From: Lysobacterales bacterium
GTDB taxonomy: Bacteria > Pseudomonadota > Gammaproteobacteria > Xanthomonadales > SZUA-5
Assembly (NCBI GenBank): GCA_022844165.1
Contig: JALHMH010000014.1
Coordinates: 1-64,000 of the forward strand
Direction: 5' to 3'
Length of the DNA stretch: 64,000 bases
Below, piece after piece: positions 9,130 through 17,498 of the stretch (position 1 is its first letter; each line of letters opens with the position of its first letter). The notes below the pieces were generated by a model, which was given only the letters and a program-made list of their open reading frames with translations, had not been told where the DNA came from and did no database searches. A program made the translations under genes and the position numbers.

Positions 9130-9702
9130 CTAACAACGCCGATGACGCGGCAGATGGCCTTTCAAGAAGTCCATCTGGTCGGCCAGGATGTGCCTGTTGG
9201 ACAGAATCAGATGCTCCACCCAGCTGGGGCGAAATGGAATCGCCAGCAGCGGCATGTTGGCTTGCTGCGGCGTTCTGCAGCCCTTGCGTACGTTACACGT
9301 CAAACAGGCCGTGACCACATTTTCCCAGATGTCGCGGCCACCTCGAGAGACTGGGATGACGTGATCACGCGTCAGATCGCCACGGGTAAAGGTCTGCCCA
9401 CAGTACATGCAAATATTTCGATCGCGCGTAAACAGCGCATGGTTCGTGAGCGCAGGTGCTGGGTCCCCATGCATGCACTTCGCGCGCGAACGACTGGCGA
9501 CAATTGGGTGCAGGTGGATCAGGCTCTGCTCGCCACTGCGGCGCGAGCGTCCGCCATGCACGGTGACGCAAGGATCGCCCAAGGTCCACGCGACGGCATC
9601 GCGCACATACAAACATACGGCATCCTGCCAGGAGATCCAGTCCAGAATTCGACCGCCGCTGTCCAGCGACAGCACGCGTGTCGTTTGCAAATCAGCGAAC
9701 AT
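9130..9702 (-). CDS. HNH endonuclease-family protein
   Basis: A 190-residue protein with a C-terminal HNH domain. The zinc/HNH pattern is visible: CMYCGQ (first Cys pair), LTRDHVIPVSRGG (the His of the ββα-metal fold), then WENVVTACLTCNVRKG (second Cys pair and the Asn/Lys end). The N-terminal half carries no motif I recognise. The ATG at 9702 has GGAGAG six bases upstream and is preferred over the slightly longer frame. Proteins of this type are widespread single chromosomal genes in proteobacteria with unknown role; nothing here marks it as part of a homing element or a restriction system. Confidence 0.85.
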   Translation of the reverse strand: MFADLQTTRVLSLDSGGRILDWISWQDAVCLYVRDAVAWTLGDPCVTVHGGRSRRSGEQSLIHLHPIVASRSRAKCMHGDPAPALTNHALFTRDRNICMYCGQTFTRGDLTRDHVIPVSRGGRDIWENVVTACLTCNVRKGCRTPQQANMPLLAIPFRPSWVEHLILSNRHILADQMDFLKGHLPRHRRC

Positions 9703-9740
9703 CTGACTCTCCAAGACCGATCGTGGGCCGATCGTTGTTC

Positions 9741-9771
9741 TTGTGGGCGACGTCCTTGTCGTTGATCGCCC
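9741..9771. repeat. Degenerate REP remnant between pip and the HNH gene
   Basis: GCGACGTCCTTGTCGTTG matches the REP tail GCGACGTTCTTGTCGGTT of pair B (3479-3496) at nearly every position, and is preceded by TTGTGG as in the intact arms. The interior palindrome appears lost. GGGCGA and TCGCCC at the ends still form an inverted repeat that might act as a terminator for pip. Confidence 0.4.
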
Positions 9772-9866
9772 GAGGCCTTTCGAGCGCGCGGAGTGTAGCT
9801 GAAGTTTGTGACCGCCAGAACCCCGGGTTTGTCAGGGCCGGGCGAATGCCGAAGGTCGAACCGATC

Positions 9867-10820
9867 CTACGCCGAGAATCGGTCCGTCGCGCGGATCAAC
9901 GCATCTGCGATGCCCGGTTCGAAAGCCGAATGGCCTGCGTCCGGCACGATTTCCAGGGTTGCCGCCGGCCAGGCCTGATGCAGGTCCCACGCCGATCGCA
10001 TCGGGCACACGACATCGTAGCGACCTTGAACGATGACGGCCGGAATGCCGTGCAAGCGATACACATTGGCCAGCAGCTGATCGTCGCGATCGAAAAAGCC
10101 GCCGTTCACGAAGTAGTGGCATTCGATCCGCGCGAAGGCCAGCGCAAATTGGTCGGCACCAACGCCTTCCACGTAGTGCGGATCCTGAATCAGGAAACTG
10201 GTGCGTCCTTCCCAGATCGACCATGCTCGCGCCGCATTCAGTTGCGATGTCGGATCGCTACCCGTCAGGCGCCGATGGTAAGCGCTCATCAAGTCCGCGC
10301 GTTCGACGGTGGGAATCGCCGCGAGAAACTGTTCGAACGCATCGGGAAACAACGCATCGGCGCCAGTTTGATAGAACCACTCGAGTTCCCAGCGGCGCAG
10401 CATAAAAATGCCGCGCAGAACCAATTCAGTGACGCGTTCGGGGTGAGTTTGAGCGTATGCGAGCGCCAGGGTTGAGCCCCACGAACCACCGAAGACTTGC
10501 CAGCGGTCAATGCCAAGATGGATCCGTAGTCGCTCGATATCGGCGACGAGGTGCCATGTGGTGTTCGATTCCAGACTCGCGTGAGGCAGCGAGCGGCCGG
10601 CGCCGCGTTGATCGAATAAGACGATTCGGTAACGAGTGGGATCAAAAAAGCGTCGAGACCTGGTGCTACAGCCTGCGCCCGGTCCGCCGTGCAAGAACAC
10701 CACAGGCTTGCCGTCGGGGTTGCCGCATTGTTCGTAATAGAGCGTGTGCCCATCGCCGACCGGCAACATGCCGGATTCGAAGGGCTCGATTTCTGGATAA
10801 AGACCGCGGCGTGCCGACAT
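9867..10820 (-). CDS. pip: Proline iminopeptidase
   Basis: Cytosolic alpha/beta-hydrolase peptidase (family S33) that releases N-terminal proline from peptides. The 317-residue protein shows the oxyanion motif HGGPGAG, DQRGAGRS, the nucleophile elbow GGSWGS (Ser113), the acid in QGRYDVVCP (Asp269) and the histidine in DAGHSAFEP (His297). The ATG at 10820 has AGGAG six bases upstream. It lies 49 bases downstream of tRNA-Pro on the same strand, so the two may be co-transcribed; a functional link through proline is tempting but unproven. Confidence 0.95.
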   Translation of the reverse strand: MSARRGLYPEIEPFESGMLPVGDGHTLYYEQCGNPDGKPVVFLHGGPGAGCSTRSRRFFDPTRYRIVLFDQRGAGRSLPHASLESNTTWHLVADIERLRIHLGIDRWQVFGGSWGSTLALAYAQTHPERVTELVLRGIFMLRRWELEWFYQTGADALFPDAFEQFLAAIPTVERADLMSAYHRRLTGSDPTSQLNAARAWSIWEGRTSFLIQDPHYVEGVGADQFALAFARIECHYFVNGGFFDRDDQLLANVYRLHGIPAVIVQGRYDVVCPMRSAWDLHQAWPAATLEIVPDAGHSAFEPGIADALIRATDRFSA

Positions 10821-10869
10821 TCATCGCTCCTGGAAGGCGACGAGGCGCTGCGCGAGTCCTGAGATGAAT

Positions 10870-10946
10870 TGGTCGGGGCGGAGAGATTCGAACTCTCGAC
10901 CCCCACAACCCCATTGTGGTGCGCTACCAGGCTGCGCTACGCCCCG
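10870..10946 (-). tRNA. tRNA-Pro (anticodon GGG)
   Basis: On the minus strand the sequence folds as a complete cloverleaf: acceptor CGGGGCG/CGCCCCG, D arm GCGC...GCGC, anticodon stem CCACA/TGTGG around loop ATGGGGT (anticodon GGG), T arm GAGAG-TTCGAAT-CTCTC, discriminator A and an encoded CCA. It reads proline codons CCC and CCU. Confidence 0.95.
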
Positions 10947-11087
10947 ACCGAAGACTGCGGAGGCTACACGAGAACAGGCGCCGCGCGAAAGGAGCAGAAG
11001 ACATCCCATAACGCATCGAAATGTCACGTTAAGGCGTACTATAGCGGCGCGAGCATGATCGTCATGCTCAAATTCGGGAGTCCGGCT

Positions 11088-12521
11088 ATGCGCTACTGTG
11101 TGCGTCTATTGGCTTTGTTTCTTGCGTCGAGTGCCTTCGCTGCCGATCATCGTGATGCTCCTTCCGCGACGGCGGACCCAGCGGCGGACATCAACGATGT
11201 CTACACGTTTGTGAACCCAAACAATCCGGCAGAGGTCATCATCGCGGTCACGGTCGTGCCGTTTGCAAACTACAACTCGCGGTTTTCCGATGCCGTCGAC
11301 TACCAGATCAACATCGATAACGGCGCGGTGAATACGCGAATTTCGTGCCGTTTCACCAATCAATCGAACAATGTTGCCTGTTCCGGAGGTGGGCTGTCGG
11401 CCAGTGGCGGCATAGAGCGCACGCTTCAGGGAACGGGCATGCGGCTTTGGGCGGGTTTGCGCGACGATCCTTTTTTCTTCGATCTGAATGCATTCAACGC
11501 AACGCGCGCCGCACTCGCACCGCGCTTTACAAACCCCGGCAGCAATTTCTTTAGCGGCAACACACTATCGATCGTTCTTGCAGTGGAGCGAGCTCGCCTC
11601 AACAATAATGGCGCGAACAACGTTTGGCGGATTTGGTCGGCAACGAATCGGCTGGGTGAGGTTGGAATCAGTCCTGGCTTTACAGGGCTTTGGTATGACG
11701 CCGCTCGTCCAGGATTTGGGGCACATATCGAAGTGCTCGCTCCAGCAACGGCTGGTGGACCGGATCAGGTGGTATTCGCGTGGTACGTGTACAACGCGAC
11801 GGGACAGCAGCGATGGATCACAGGTGTGGGTTCGATCAACGGTGCAACAGCGACCATCCCGAATGCGTTTTACACGACAGGCGGTCTGTTTCCGCCGGCG
11901 TTTAATCCAGCCCAGGTCACGAACCGACCCTTCGGCAACGTCAGTTTCCGCTTCACTGGTTGTAATGCAGGTGTTCTGACGTATTCCACGACGGACCCGG
12001 ACTTTGGCAGCATCGGGACGGGCGAAATTGCAATCACACGGCTGACGTCGATCAAAGATCAGCCCTGTACGTTTTTCAGCGCTGGGCAGATCGATCGGAA
12101 CGGTCGCCCAGCGATCAATCCGGCATTGATCAACGTGTTGCCGAATACCGGTACCGCTTTGAAGGAAGCCTACAATCGCAATGGCGACCAGAGCACTTGG
12201 GCCGCGCAGTTCACTTCAGAGATTCAGAGCAACCTGGCGGCATTGGACACGCTTGATGGCATCGTTGGCAATGCGGTCCTGCCGCCAGCACCGTTGGCGG
12301 GTGTGTTGGTCGACGATCGCCTGATCATCGATACCTCTCGACCGACCTGTGATGCCTATCTGGCGATTGAGCTCGGCGCTGCTGGCTGTGGCGGACGCAC
12401 TCTTGCGCGCGACGTGATCGACGATTCGTTCGGCGCGTTGATCGGTCCTGGGGTGAGTGATAACGTAGCCAACGACAGCGTGTTTATCACCGACTTCCCG
12501 TTTCTCGGCAGGCCCCTATAG
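11088..12521 (+). CDS. Secreted DUF4331 protein with an inserted GLWYD-type domain
   Basis: A 477-residue exported protein. The start at 11088 has GGGAG seven bases upstream and opens a signal peptide (MRYCVRLLALFLASSAFA) ending just before ADHRDAPS. DHRDAP, DINDVYTFVNP, GLRDDPFFFDL, IWSATNR and QIDRNGRPAINP are signatures of the DUF4331 family, whose function is unknown. Between IWSATNR and QIDRNGRP, about residues 197-331 (bases 11676-12078), sits extra sequence with GLWYDAARPGFGAHIE, FAWYVYNATGQQRWITG and VSFRFTGCNAGVLTY. It resembles a small beta-rich domain seen in secreted proteins of this bacterial group. The following TPR lipoprotein gene is probably a partner. Confidence 0.8.
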   Translation: MRYCVRLLALFLASSAFAADHRDAPSATADPAADINDVYTFVNPNNPAEVIIAVTVVPFANYNSRFSDAVDYQINIDNGAVNTRISCRFTNQSNNVACSGGGLSASGGIERTLQGTGMRLWAGLRDDPFFFDLNAFNATRAALAPRFTNPGSNFFSGNTLSIVLAVERARLNNNGANNVWRIWSATNRLGEVGISPGFTGLWYDAARPGFGAHIEVLAPATAGGPDQVVFAWYVYNATGQQRWITGVGSINGATATIPNAFYTTGGLFPPAFNPAQVTNRPFGNVSFRFTGCNAGVLTYSTTDPDFGSIGTGEIAITRLTSIKDQPCTFFSAGQIDRNGRPAINPALINVLPNTGTALKEAYNRNGDQSTWAAQFTSEIQSNLAALDTLDGIVGNAVLPPAPLAGVLVDDRLIIDTSRPTCDAYLAIELGAAGCGGRTLARDVIDDSFGALIGPGVSDNVANDSVFITDFPFLGRPL

Positions 12522-12805
12522 CCGTTTCTCCCAGATCGAGTCTTGATGTTGGCGTTGACATTCGGTGTCCCCTTGCGGCCATAGGGGGCATCGAGCATGT
12601 TGACCATCAGACTTGCGAAGGGCAGAGCGAAGAACCAAACCACAGCGAAGTTCAGAGCGAACGTATTGAGCGTTGGCGGGCTGTTGAGAATCCGCCGGCC
12701 GGTGCTAACCCGGATGGTTTGTACTTGGATCAATCCGGACAGTGATTGATCCATCGAGAGCGAGCCTGGATCTTTGTGTCTTAACAACGTGCTGTTCAGG
12801 GCAAT
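12522..12805. other. Intergenic region with no confident gene
   Basis: This 284-base stretch separates the DUF4331 and TPR genes. The minus strand stays open from 12787 back into the DUF4331 gene, with a hydrophobic run (FAVVWFFALPFASLMVNML, around bases 12590-12650) and the stretch DAPYGRKGTPNVNANIKTR. I do not recognise it, and its end is antisense to a real gene, so I do not call it coding. It could be a decayed gene or a structured RNA. Confidence 0.3.
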
Positions 12806-14017
12806 ATGATGAGACTGACCTGGCTGTTAACGACGTTGATCTTCGTTGCATGCGCCGCGCCGCGCGGTCAAGCGCCGAGCGTGGGCTCAGTGATGATGGC
12901 CAACTATCCGATCGCGAAGAGCATCCGACCGACCACCTCCGAGCAAATTTTTCTAGGCAACCTCAACGCAAACATCGAGGAGCTTGAACAACGCCTCGAA
13001 TCGGGGGATGCCGCAACTGCGGCATTGGCGTCCTCGTTGTTGTTGCGTTTTCGTATCGTTGGTCGTTTGGACGATGGCGAACGTGCGCTTGCCCTGGTGA
13101 TGTCGTCGGACACTTCGCCGTTGGCTGTGCTGACCAGAGCAGCCGCGCAATTGACGTTTCACGATTTCGCAGGCGCTGATGCGTCGATTGCTGAGCTCGG
13201 CGCGTTTCCGGAGTTTGCTGTCCAGGCCGGCGCGCTAAAGCGAGATCTACAGATGGCGCGTGGCGACTATGCAGCGCTAGAAGCGGATTTCAGGCAATCG
13301 AATCAACCGTCGAACGATTTCTTCGAAATGGCGCACCGCGCGGATATCCGGCTCATGCTAGGCGATCTGGATGGTGCCACCGCATGGTATCGCGCAGCAC
13401 AGGATCTGTATGGTGATGTGAGCCCTTTTCCCTTGGCCTGGTTGTATACCCAGCAAGGGATCGCCATTCTGCGCTACGGCGATTTCGCATCGGCCAGATG
13501 GTTCTTCGCCGCCGCAGTGGAGCGGCTGCCGAGTTACTACCTGGCTATCGAGCATCTTGCCGAGTGTGAGATGGAGCTGGGCGACCTGGACGGCGCGCGC
13601 AAGCGCTACCTGGGAGTGATTGAACAGACCGATAACCCGGAGTTCTTTGCGGCGCTCGCCGATCTTGAGACGCGTGCCGGAAACCGTGCGGCTGCAGCTC
13701 GCGCCTTAGAGCAGGCCCGGATTGGATATGACGACTTGCTCGCTCGGCACCGGCTTGCCTATGCGCAACACGCGGCCGAATTTTTCCTTGAAGACGGACA
13801 AGCTGCCCGTGGCCTGACGCTTGCACGCGAGAACATCGTGATGCGCAACGACATCGGGAGTTGGATCTTGCTGGCTTCGGCCGCGGATGCAAATGGTGAT
13901 CGAACCTTGGCGTGCGAAGCGACCCGGATCGCGGTCGCAACTGGTCTGAATCCACCAGAGATGGCAGATCTCGTGGAGCTGCGGAGGATCTGTGCGGATT
14001 TGGCATCTTCTGATTGA
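12806..14017 (+). CDS. TPR-repeat lipoprotein
   Basis: A 403-residue protein beginning MMRLTWLLTTLIFVACAAP. The cysteine after FVA looks like a lipobox, suggesting an outer- or inner-membrane lipoprotein facing the periplasm. The rest is alpha-helical with tetratricopeptide-like repeats, for example around WLYTQQGIAILRYGDFASA, AIEHLAECEMELGDLDGA and FFAALADLETRAGNRAAA. TPR arrays usually bind partner proteins. Its place directly after a DUF4331 gene suggests that the two work together, but the process is unknown. Two consecutive ATGs (12806, 12809) are possible starts, with a weak AGGG upstream. Confidence 0.8.
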   Translation: MMRLTWLLTTLIFVACAAPRGQAPSVGSVMMANYPIAKSIRPTTSEQIFLGNLNANIEELEQRLESGDAATAALASSLLLRFRIVGRLDDGERALALVMSSDTSPLAVLTRAAAQLTFHDFAGADASIAELGAFPEFAVQAGALKRDLQMARGDYAALEADFRQSNQPSNDFFEMAHRADIRLMLGDLDGATAWYRAAQDLYGDVSPFPLAWLYTQQGIAILRYGDFASARWFFAAAVERLPSYYLAIEHLAECEMELGDLDGARKRYLGVIEQTDNPEFFAALADLETRAGNRAAAARALEQARIGYDDLLARHRLAYAQHAAEFFLEDGQAARGLTLARENIVMRNDIGSWILLASAADANGDRTLACEATRIAVATGLNPPEMADLVELRRICADLASSD

Positions 14018-14073
14018 CTTGACGCATGGAAACAGGCTCTATTGGAGGCTGAGATTCGACCTCGACGCTGGCC

Positions 14074-14913
14074 TTGAATTATCGACACGCCTTCCATGCG
14101 GGTAATTTCGCTGACGTGCTCAAACACGCGGTGCTGGTGGCATTGATCGAGTCGTTCAAGCAGAAGTCTTCACCGTTTTCGATCCTCGATACGCACGCAG
14201 GCAGCGCGCGATATTTGCTGAACTCCACCGAATCTGAGAAAACCCGCGAATTTGCCGCCGGAATCAAGCCGCTGCTGTCGGTCGCTCAGATGCCATCGAT
14301 CCTGCATGTTTACTTGAACATAGTTCGCTCATTCAATCCTGGCGGCGCGCTGCAAACCTATCCGGGTTCGCCGTTGATTGCAGCTTCATTACTGCGTGCC
14401 AACGACACGCTTGTCGCTTGCGAGTTGCAAGTCGACGAGGCGGTCAGGCTGAAGGCGGAATTTCAGCGCGATGCGCGCGTCAGTTGCCATCAGCGCGATG
14501 GCTACGAGGCACTGCGTGCGCTGCTGCCCCCCAAGCCCAAGCGCGGACTGGTCCTGATCGACCCGCCGTTCGAGGCGCAGTTCGAGGAATACAACCAAAT
14601 CCTGTTCGCTCTCAAACAAGCTCATCAGCGATGGCCTACAGGTACTTATGCCGTGTGGTTTCCGATCAAGTTGCGACAGGACGCTGAAGCCTTCTATCGC
14701 CATATCGCGCAGCTACCCTTTGCCAAAGCGCTGCTCGTCGAGTTGTTATTGCATCCAGCAAACTCTGCGCTGCGTCTCAACGGCTGCGGCGTTGTCGTGT
14801 TGAATCCGCCCTATCGCATTGAGCACACGTTTTCCGAGATTTTGCCGGTGTTGGCGCGCGCACTTGAGCAAAGTCGATACGGCTCGCACGAGGTTCGTTT
14901 CTTGAAGCGTTGA
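14074..14913 (+). CDS. rlmJ: 23S rRNA A2030 N6-methyltransferase
   Basis: Methylates adenine 2030 in 23S rRNA using S-adenosylmethionine. The 279-residue protein aligns along its length with E. coli RlmJ: NYRHAFHAGNFADVLKH at the start, LDTHAGSARY, YPGSPLIA, and the catalytic LIDPPFE (a DPPF variant of the N6-adenine methyltransferase motif). The start is TTG at 14074; it aligns with the YRH start of the family and no ATG is available nearby. The stop overlaps an open frame upstream of ggt, but the likely ggt start lies 35 bases downstream. Confidence 0.93.
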   Translation: MNYRHAFHAGNFADVLKHAVLVALIESFKQKSSPFSILDTHAGSARYLLNSTESEKTREFAAGIKPLLSVAQMPSILHVYLNIVRSFNPGGALQTYPGSPLIAASLLRANDTLVACELQVDEAVRLKAEFQRDARVSCHQRDGYEALRALLPPKPKRGLVLIDPPFEAQFEEYNQILFALKQAHQRWPTGTYAVWFPIKLRQDAEAFYRHIAQLPFAKALLVELLLHPANSALRLNGCGVVVLNPPYRIEHTFSEILPVLARALEQSRYGSHEVRFLKR

Positions 14914-14948
14914 GTAGGTTCGTCGGGCGCAATCGGGAGTGTCCATAT

Positions 14949-16643
14949 ATGAGGTCCATTGTCTGGTTGATGCTTGTGCTGGCCGCGCCGATCATGGCGG
15001 CTGATCGAGTCACAGGACTTGCCTTTGCGACGCGCTCGCCAGTGCATGCGACGCAGGGGATGGCTGCAACCAGTCATCCGCTGGCAACGCAGATTGCGCT
15101 GGATACGTTGAAGGCAGGCGGCAGCGCTGTCGACGCGGCGATTGCCGCAAATGCGGCGCTCGGATTGATGGAACCGACGGGTTGCGGGATCGGCGGCGAC
15201 TTGTTCGCTATTGTGTGGGATCCGAAATCGCGCAAGCTGTTTGGCTATAACGGCTCCGGTCGCTCGCCGCAATCGCTGACGAGACAATGGTTCACCGATA
15301 ACGGTTATCAGGCGATTCCGCCATTCGGCCCGCTACCCGTGACCGTGCCCGGTGCTGTCGACGGCTGGTTTGCGTTGCACGGACGCTTTGGCAAGTTGTC
15401 GATGCGGAAAATCCTCGCGCCCGCGATTGGCTATGCGCGGGAAGGACATCCGGTGCATGAAACTATCGCGTACTACTGGGCGAGGTCCGTGCCCCGATTG
15501 CGCCAGTACCCTGGTTTTGTAGAGCAATTCACGATCGATGGTCGCGCACCGCGCAATGGCGAGATCTGGAAGAACCACAATCTTGCCCGCACTTACGAAT
15601 TGATCGCCAAGAACGGTCGGGATGGCTTTTACTCGGGGAGCGTGGCGGCGACCATCGATGCGTACTTTAAGGCCAACGGGGGCTTTCTGACTGCCGCTGA
15701 CTTGAAAGCGCATCGCGGCGAATGGGTGGATCCGGTGAGCGTGGATTACCGTGGCTATACCGTATGGGAGTTGCCGCCGAGCGGGCAGGGGATTGCGGCC
15801 TTGCAGATGCTCAGGATTCTGGAGGGCTTCGATTTGCGCTCTTATGGGTTTGCCAGTCCCGAACATGTGCATTTGATGGTTGAAGCCAAGAAGCTGGCAT
15901 TTGCAGATCGGGCACGATGGTATGCCGATCCAGCGTTCCATCCGGCTCCGTTGGAGTTTTTACTGAGCGGCGGCTACGCAGACCAGCGCCGGGCACAGAT
16001 ATCGATGGAGCGTGCGATGCTCAGTGCGGAAGCTGGCAGCGCGCCTGTTCAAGAAGGCGATACGATATATCTGACGACAGCGGACGCCAACGGCATGATG
16101 GTGTCGCTGATTCAATCGAATTTCCGTGGAATGGGTTCGGGTATGGCAGCACCTGGCCTGGGATTCATTTTTCAGGATCGTGGCGAACAGTTCGCGCTGA
16201 CTGACGATCATCCCAATCGGTTTGAACCGAACAAGCGGCCATTTCACACCATCATCCCCGCCTTCGTGACCAAAGATGGTGCGCCATGGTTGAGTTTTGG
16301 CGTCATGGGCGGTGCTATGCAGCCGCAGGGTCATGTGCAGATTCTGGTCAATCTGATCGACTTTGGGATGAACCTTCAGGAAGCCGGCGATGCGCCGCGG
16401 ATCCATCATGATGGATCGACGGAGCCCGCCGCATTCGTGCAGCCGATGGTTGACGGTGGCGTAGTGCAGCTCGAATCGGGTTTCCCCATCGACACCATTC
16501 GCGCGCTGATGCGCAAGGGACACAAGGTCGAATTCGCCGACGGGCCCTATGGTGGTTATCAGGCGATTGCGGTTGATCAGGCAACCGGGGTTTACACTGG
16601 CGCGTCGGAATCGCGAAAGGATGGCCACGCGGCCGGTTATTGA
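14949..16643 (+). CDS. ggt: Gamma-glutamyltransferase (periplasmic)
   Basis: Cleaves and transfers gamma-glutamyl groups, chiefly from glutathione. The 564-residue precursor starts at 14949, with GGGAG nine bases upstream and a signal peptide ending near PIMAADRV. A longer frame begins at 14910 but lacks a signal at its end. Family features are AATSHPLAT, GGSAVDAAIAA, GIGGDLF, PGAVDGW, and the autoprocessing region GDTIYLTTAD, in which the Thr before IYL should become the N-terminal nucleophile of the small subunit. MGSGMAAPG and RPFHTIIPA follow, then GVMGGAMQPQGH. It could equally be a cephalosporin-acylase-like member, since substrate specificity is not visible. Confidence 0.9.
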   Translation: MRSIVWLMLVLAAPIMAADRVTGLAFATRSPVHATQGMAATSHPLATQIALDTLKAGGSAVDAAIAANAALGLMEPTGCGIGGDLFAIVWDPKSRKLFGYNGSGRSPQSLTRQWFTDNGYQAIPPFGPLPVTVPGAVDGWFALHGRFGKLSMRKILAPAIGYAREGHPVHETIAYYWARSVPRLRQYPGFVEQFTIDGRAPRNGEIWKNHNLARTYELIAKNGRDGFYSGSVAATIDAYFKANGGFLTAADLKAHRGEWVDPVSVDYRGYTVWELPPSGQGIAALQMLRILEGFDLRSYGFASPEHVHLMVEAKKLAFADRARWYADPAFHPAPLEFLLSGGYADQRRAQISMERAMLSAEAGSAPVQEGDTIYLTTADANGMMVSLIQSNFRGMGSGMAAPGLGFIFQDRGEQFALTDDHPNRFEPNKRPFHTIIPAFVTKDGAPWLSFGVMGGAMQPQGHVQILVNLIDFGMNLQEAGDAPRIHHDGSTEPAAFVQPMVDGGVVQLESGFPIDTIRALMRKGHKVEFADGPYGGYQAIAVDQATGVYTGASESRKDGHAAGY

Positions 16644-16647
16644 GCGA

Positions 16648-16668
16648 CGGCGGCAAAGTGCGCCGCCG
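16648..16668. terminator. Hairpin between convergent ggt and membrane-protein genes
   Basis: CGGCGGC and GCCGCCG form a 7-base stem around a 7-base loop in the 55-base convergent gap. There is no T-run, so termination is a guess from position and stem strength. Confidence 0.35.
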
Positions 16669-16698
16669 AGCGAAGCCAATGCTCGGGGCGAAGGCACA

Positions 16699-17451
16699 CT
16701 AGTTCGTGCTGAGTATCTTTCGAGTATTGACCGCAGCATACGCAATGAGGCCAAACCCGACGATCCAGCCGGCATCGATCCAGGAGCCACTTGCATAGCT
16801 TTCTTGAGCGACAAGGTAGGCGTAAGTTTGATTCGCCGCAAAGAACAAGGTTACGCCTGCAACCACATACCACCATGCTTCCGCGACAACGCCGGCGCGC
16901 AGCGCTGACGCCATCATAACGGTGGTTGCCATCAAGATCGGATCGAAGAGGATGTACCCTAAAGACGCGAGTTTGGTTGCTGTGTCGCCCTCGATCAGAC
17001 TCTGCGAGTTAGCGAGATAGGCCCACGCGCCAGCGAGCAACAGCACGGCCACCGCAGCGATTTTGCCCCAGGGCGGAACACTCAGCTCAGTCGCCTGTTT
17101 GAAATACAACAGGCCTGCAACAATCAGCGGACCGGCAGCCAGATAGCCGAAGTCCGAGTAGTACGGATACGGTGTTTCCTGACCGACATTGACCAGCGGA
17201 TAAATCGCGTAAATCGTCGCGCCGATTCCCCATGCGAGCAAGCCCGCGCCGATCAGACCCCACGCCAGGCCCAGTGGACTGCCTGCTGGGAACGCGGTGT
17301 AGGTGCGAAAACACAAAGCCGCGCCGAACAATGCGCTGAGCGACTGCAAGGCAATAGACCAATAGAAGCGAAACTGGTCGGCATATCCGACCAACGCCAG
17401 CGCAACCAGTACGAAAGCGACTGCGATCCATGCGCCAAATACGACTTTCAT
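16699..17451 (-). CDS. Seven-helix membrane protein of the signalling island
   Basis: A 250-residue protein with about seven transmembrane helices and no soluble output domain. A loop with PYPYYSDFGYLAAGPLIVAG resembles the YPYPS-x-aDvfyL motif found in membrane sensor modules that precede GGDEF, PAS or kinase domains. It is therefore probably a stand-alone member of such a sensory-membrane family, but the ligand and output are unknown. It is the last gene of the chemosensory set on this strand, 47 bases after the preceding gene, which suggests a link with that system. Confidence 0.6.
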   Translation of the reverse strand: MKVVFGAWIAVAFVLVALALVGYADQFRFYWSIALQSLSALFGAALCFRTYTAFPAGSPLGLAWGLIGAGLLAWGIGATIYAIYPLVNVGQETPYPYYSDFGYLAAGPLIVAGLLYFKQATELSVPPWGKIAAVAVLLLAGAWAYLANSQSLIEGDTATKLASLGYILFDPILMATTVMMASALRAGVVAEAWWYVVAGVTLFFAANQTYAYLVAQESYASGSWIDAGWIVGFGLIAYAAVNTRKILSTN

Positions 17452-17498
17452 CGACCTTCTCCTTCAACAGCACTTTCAAGTTCAACGGTGGGCGATCG

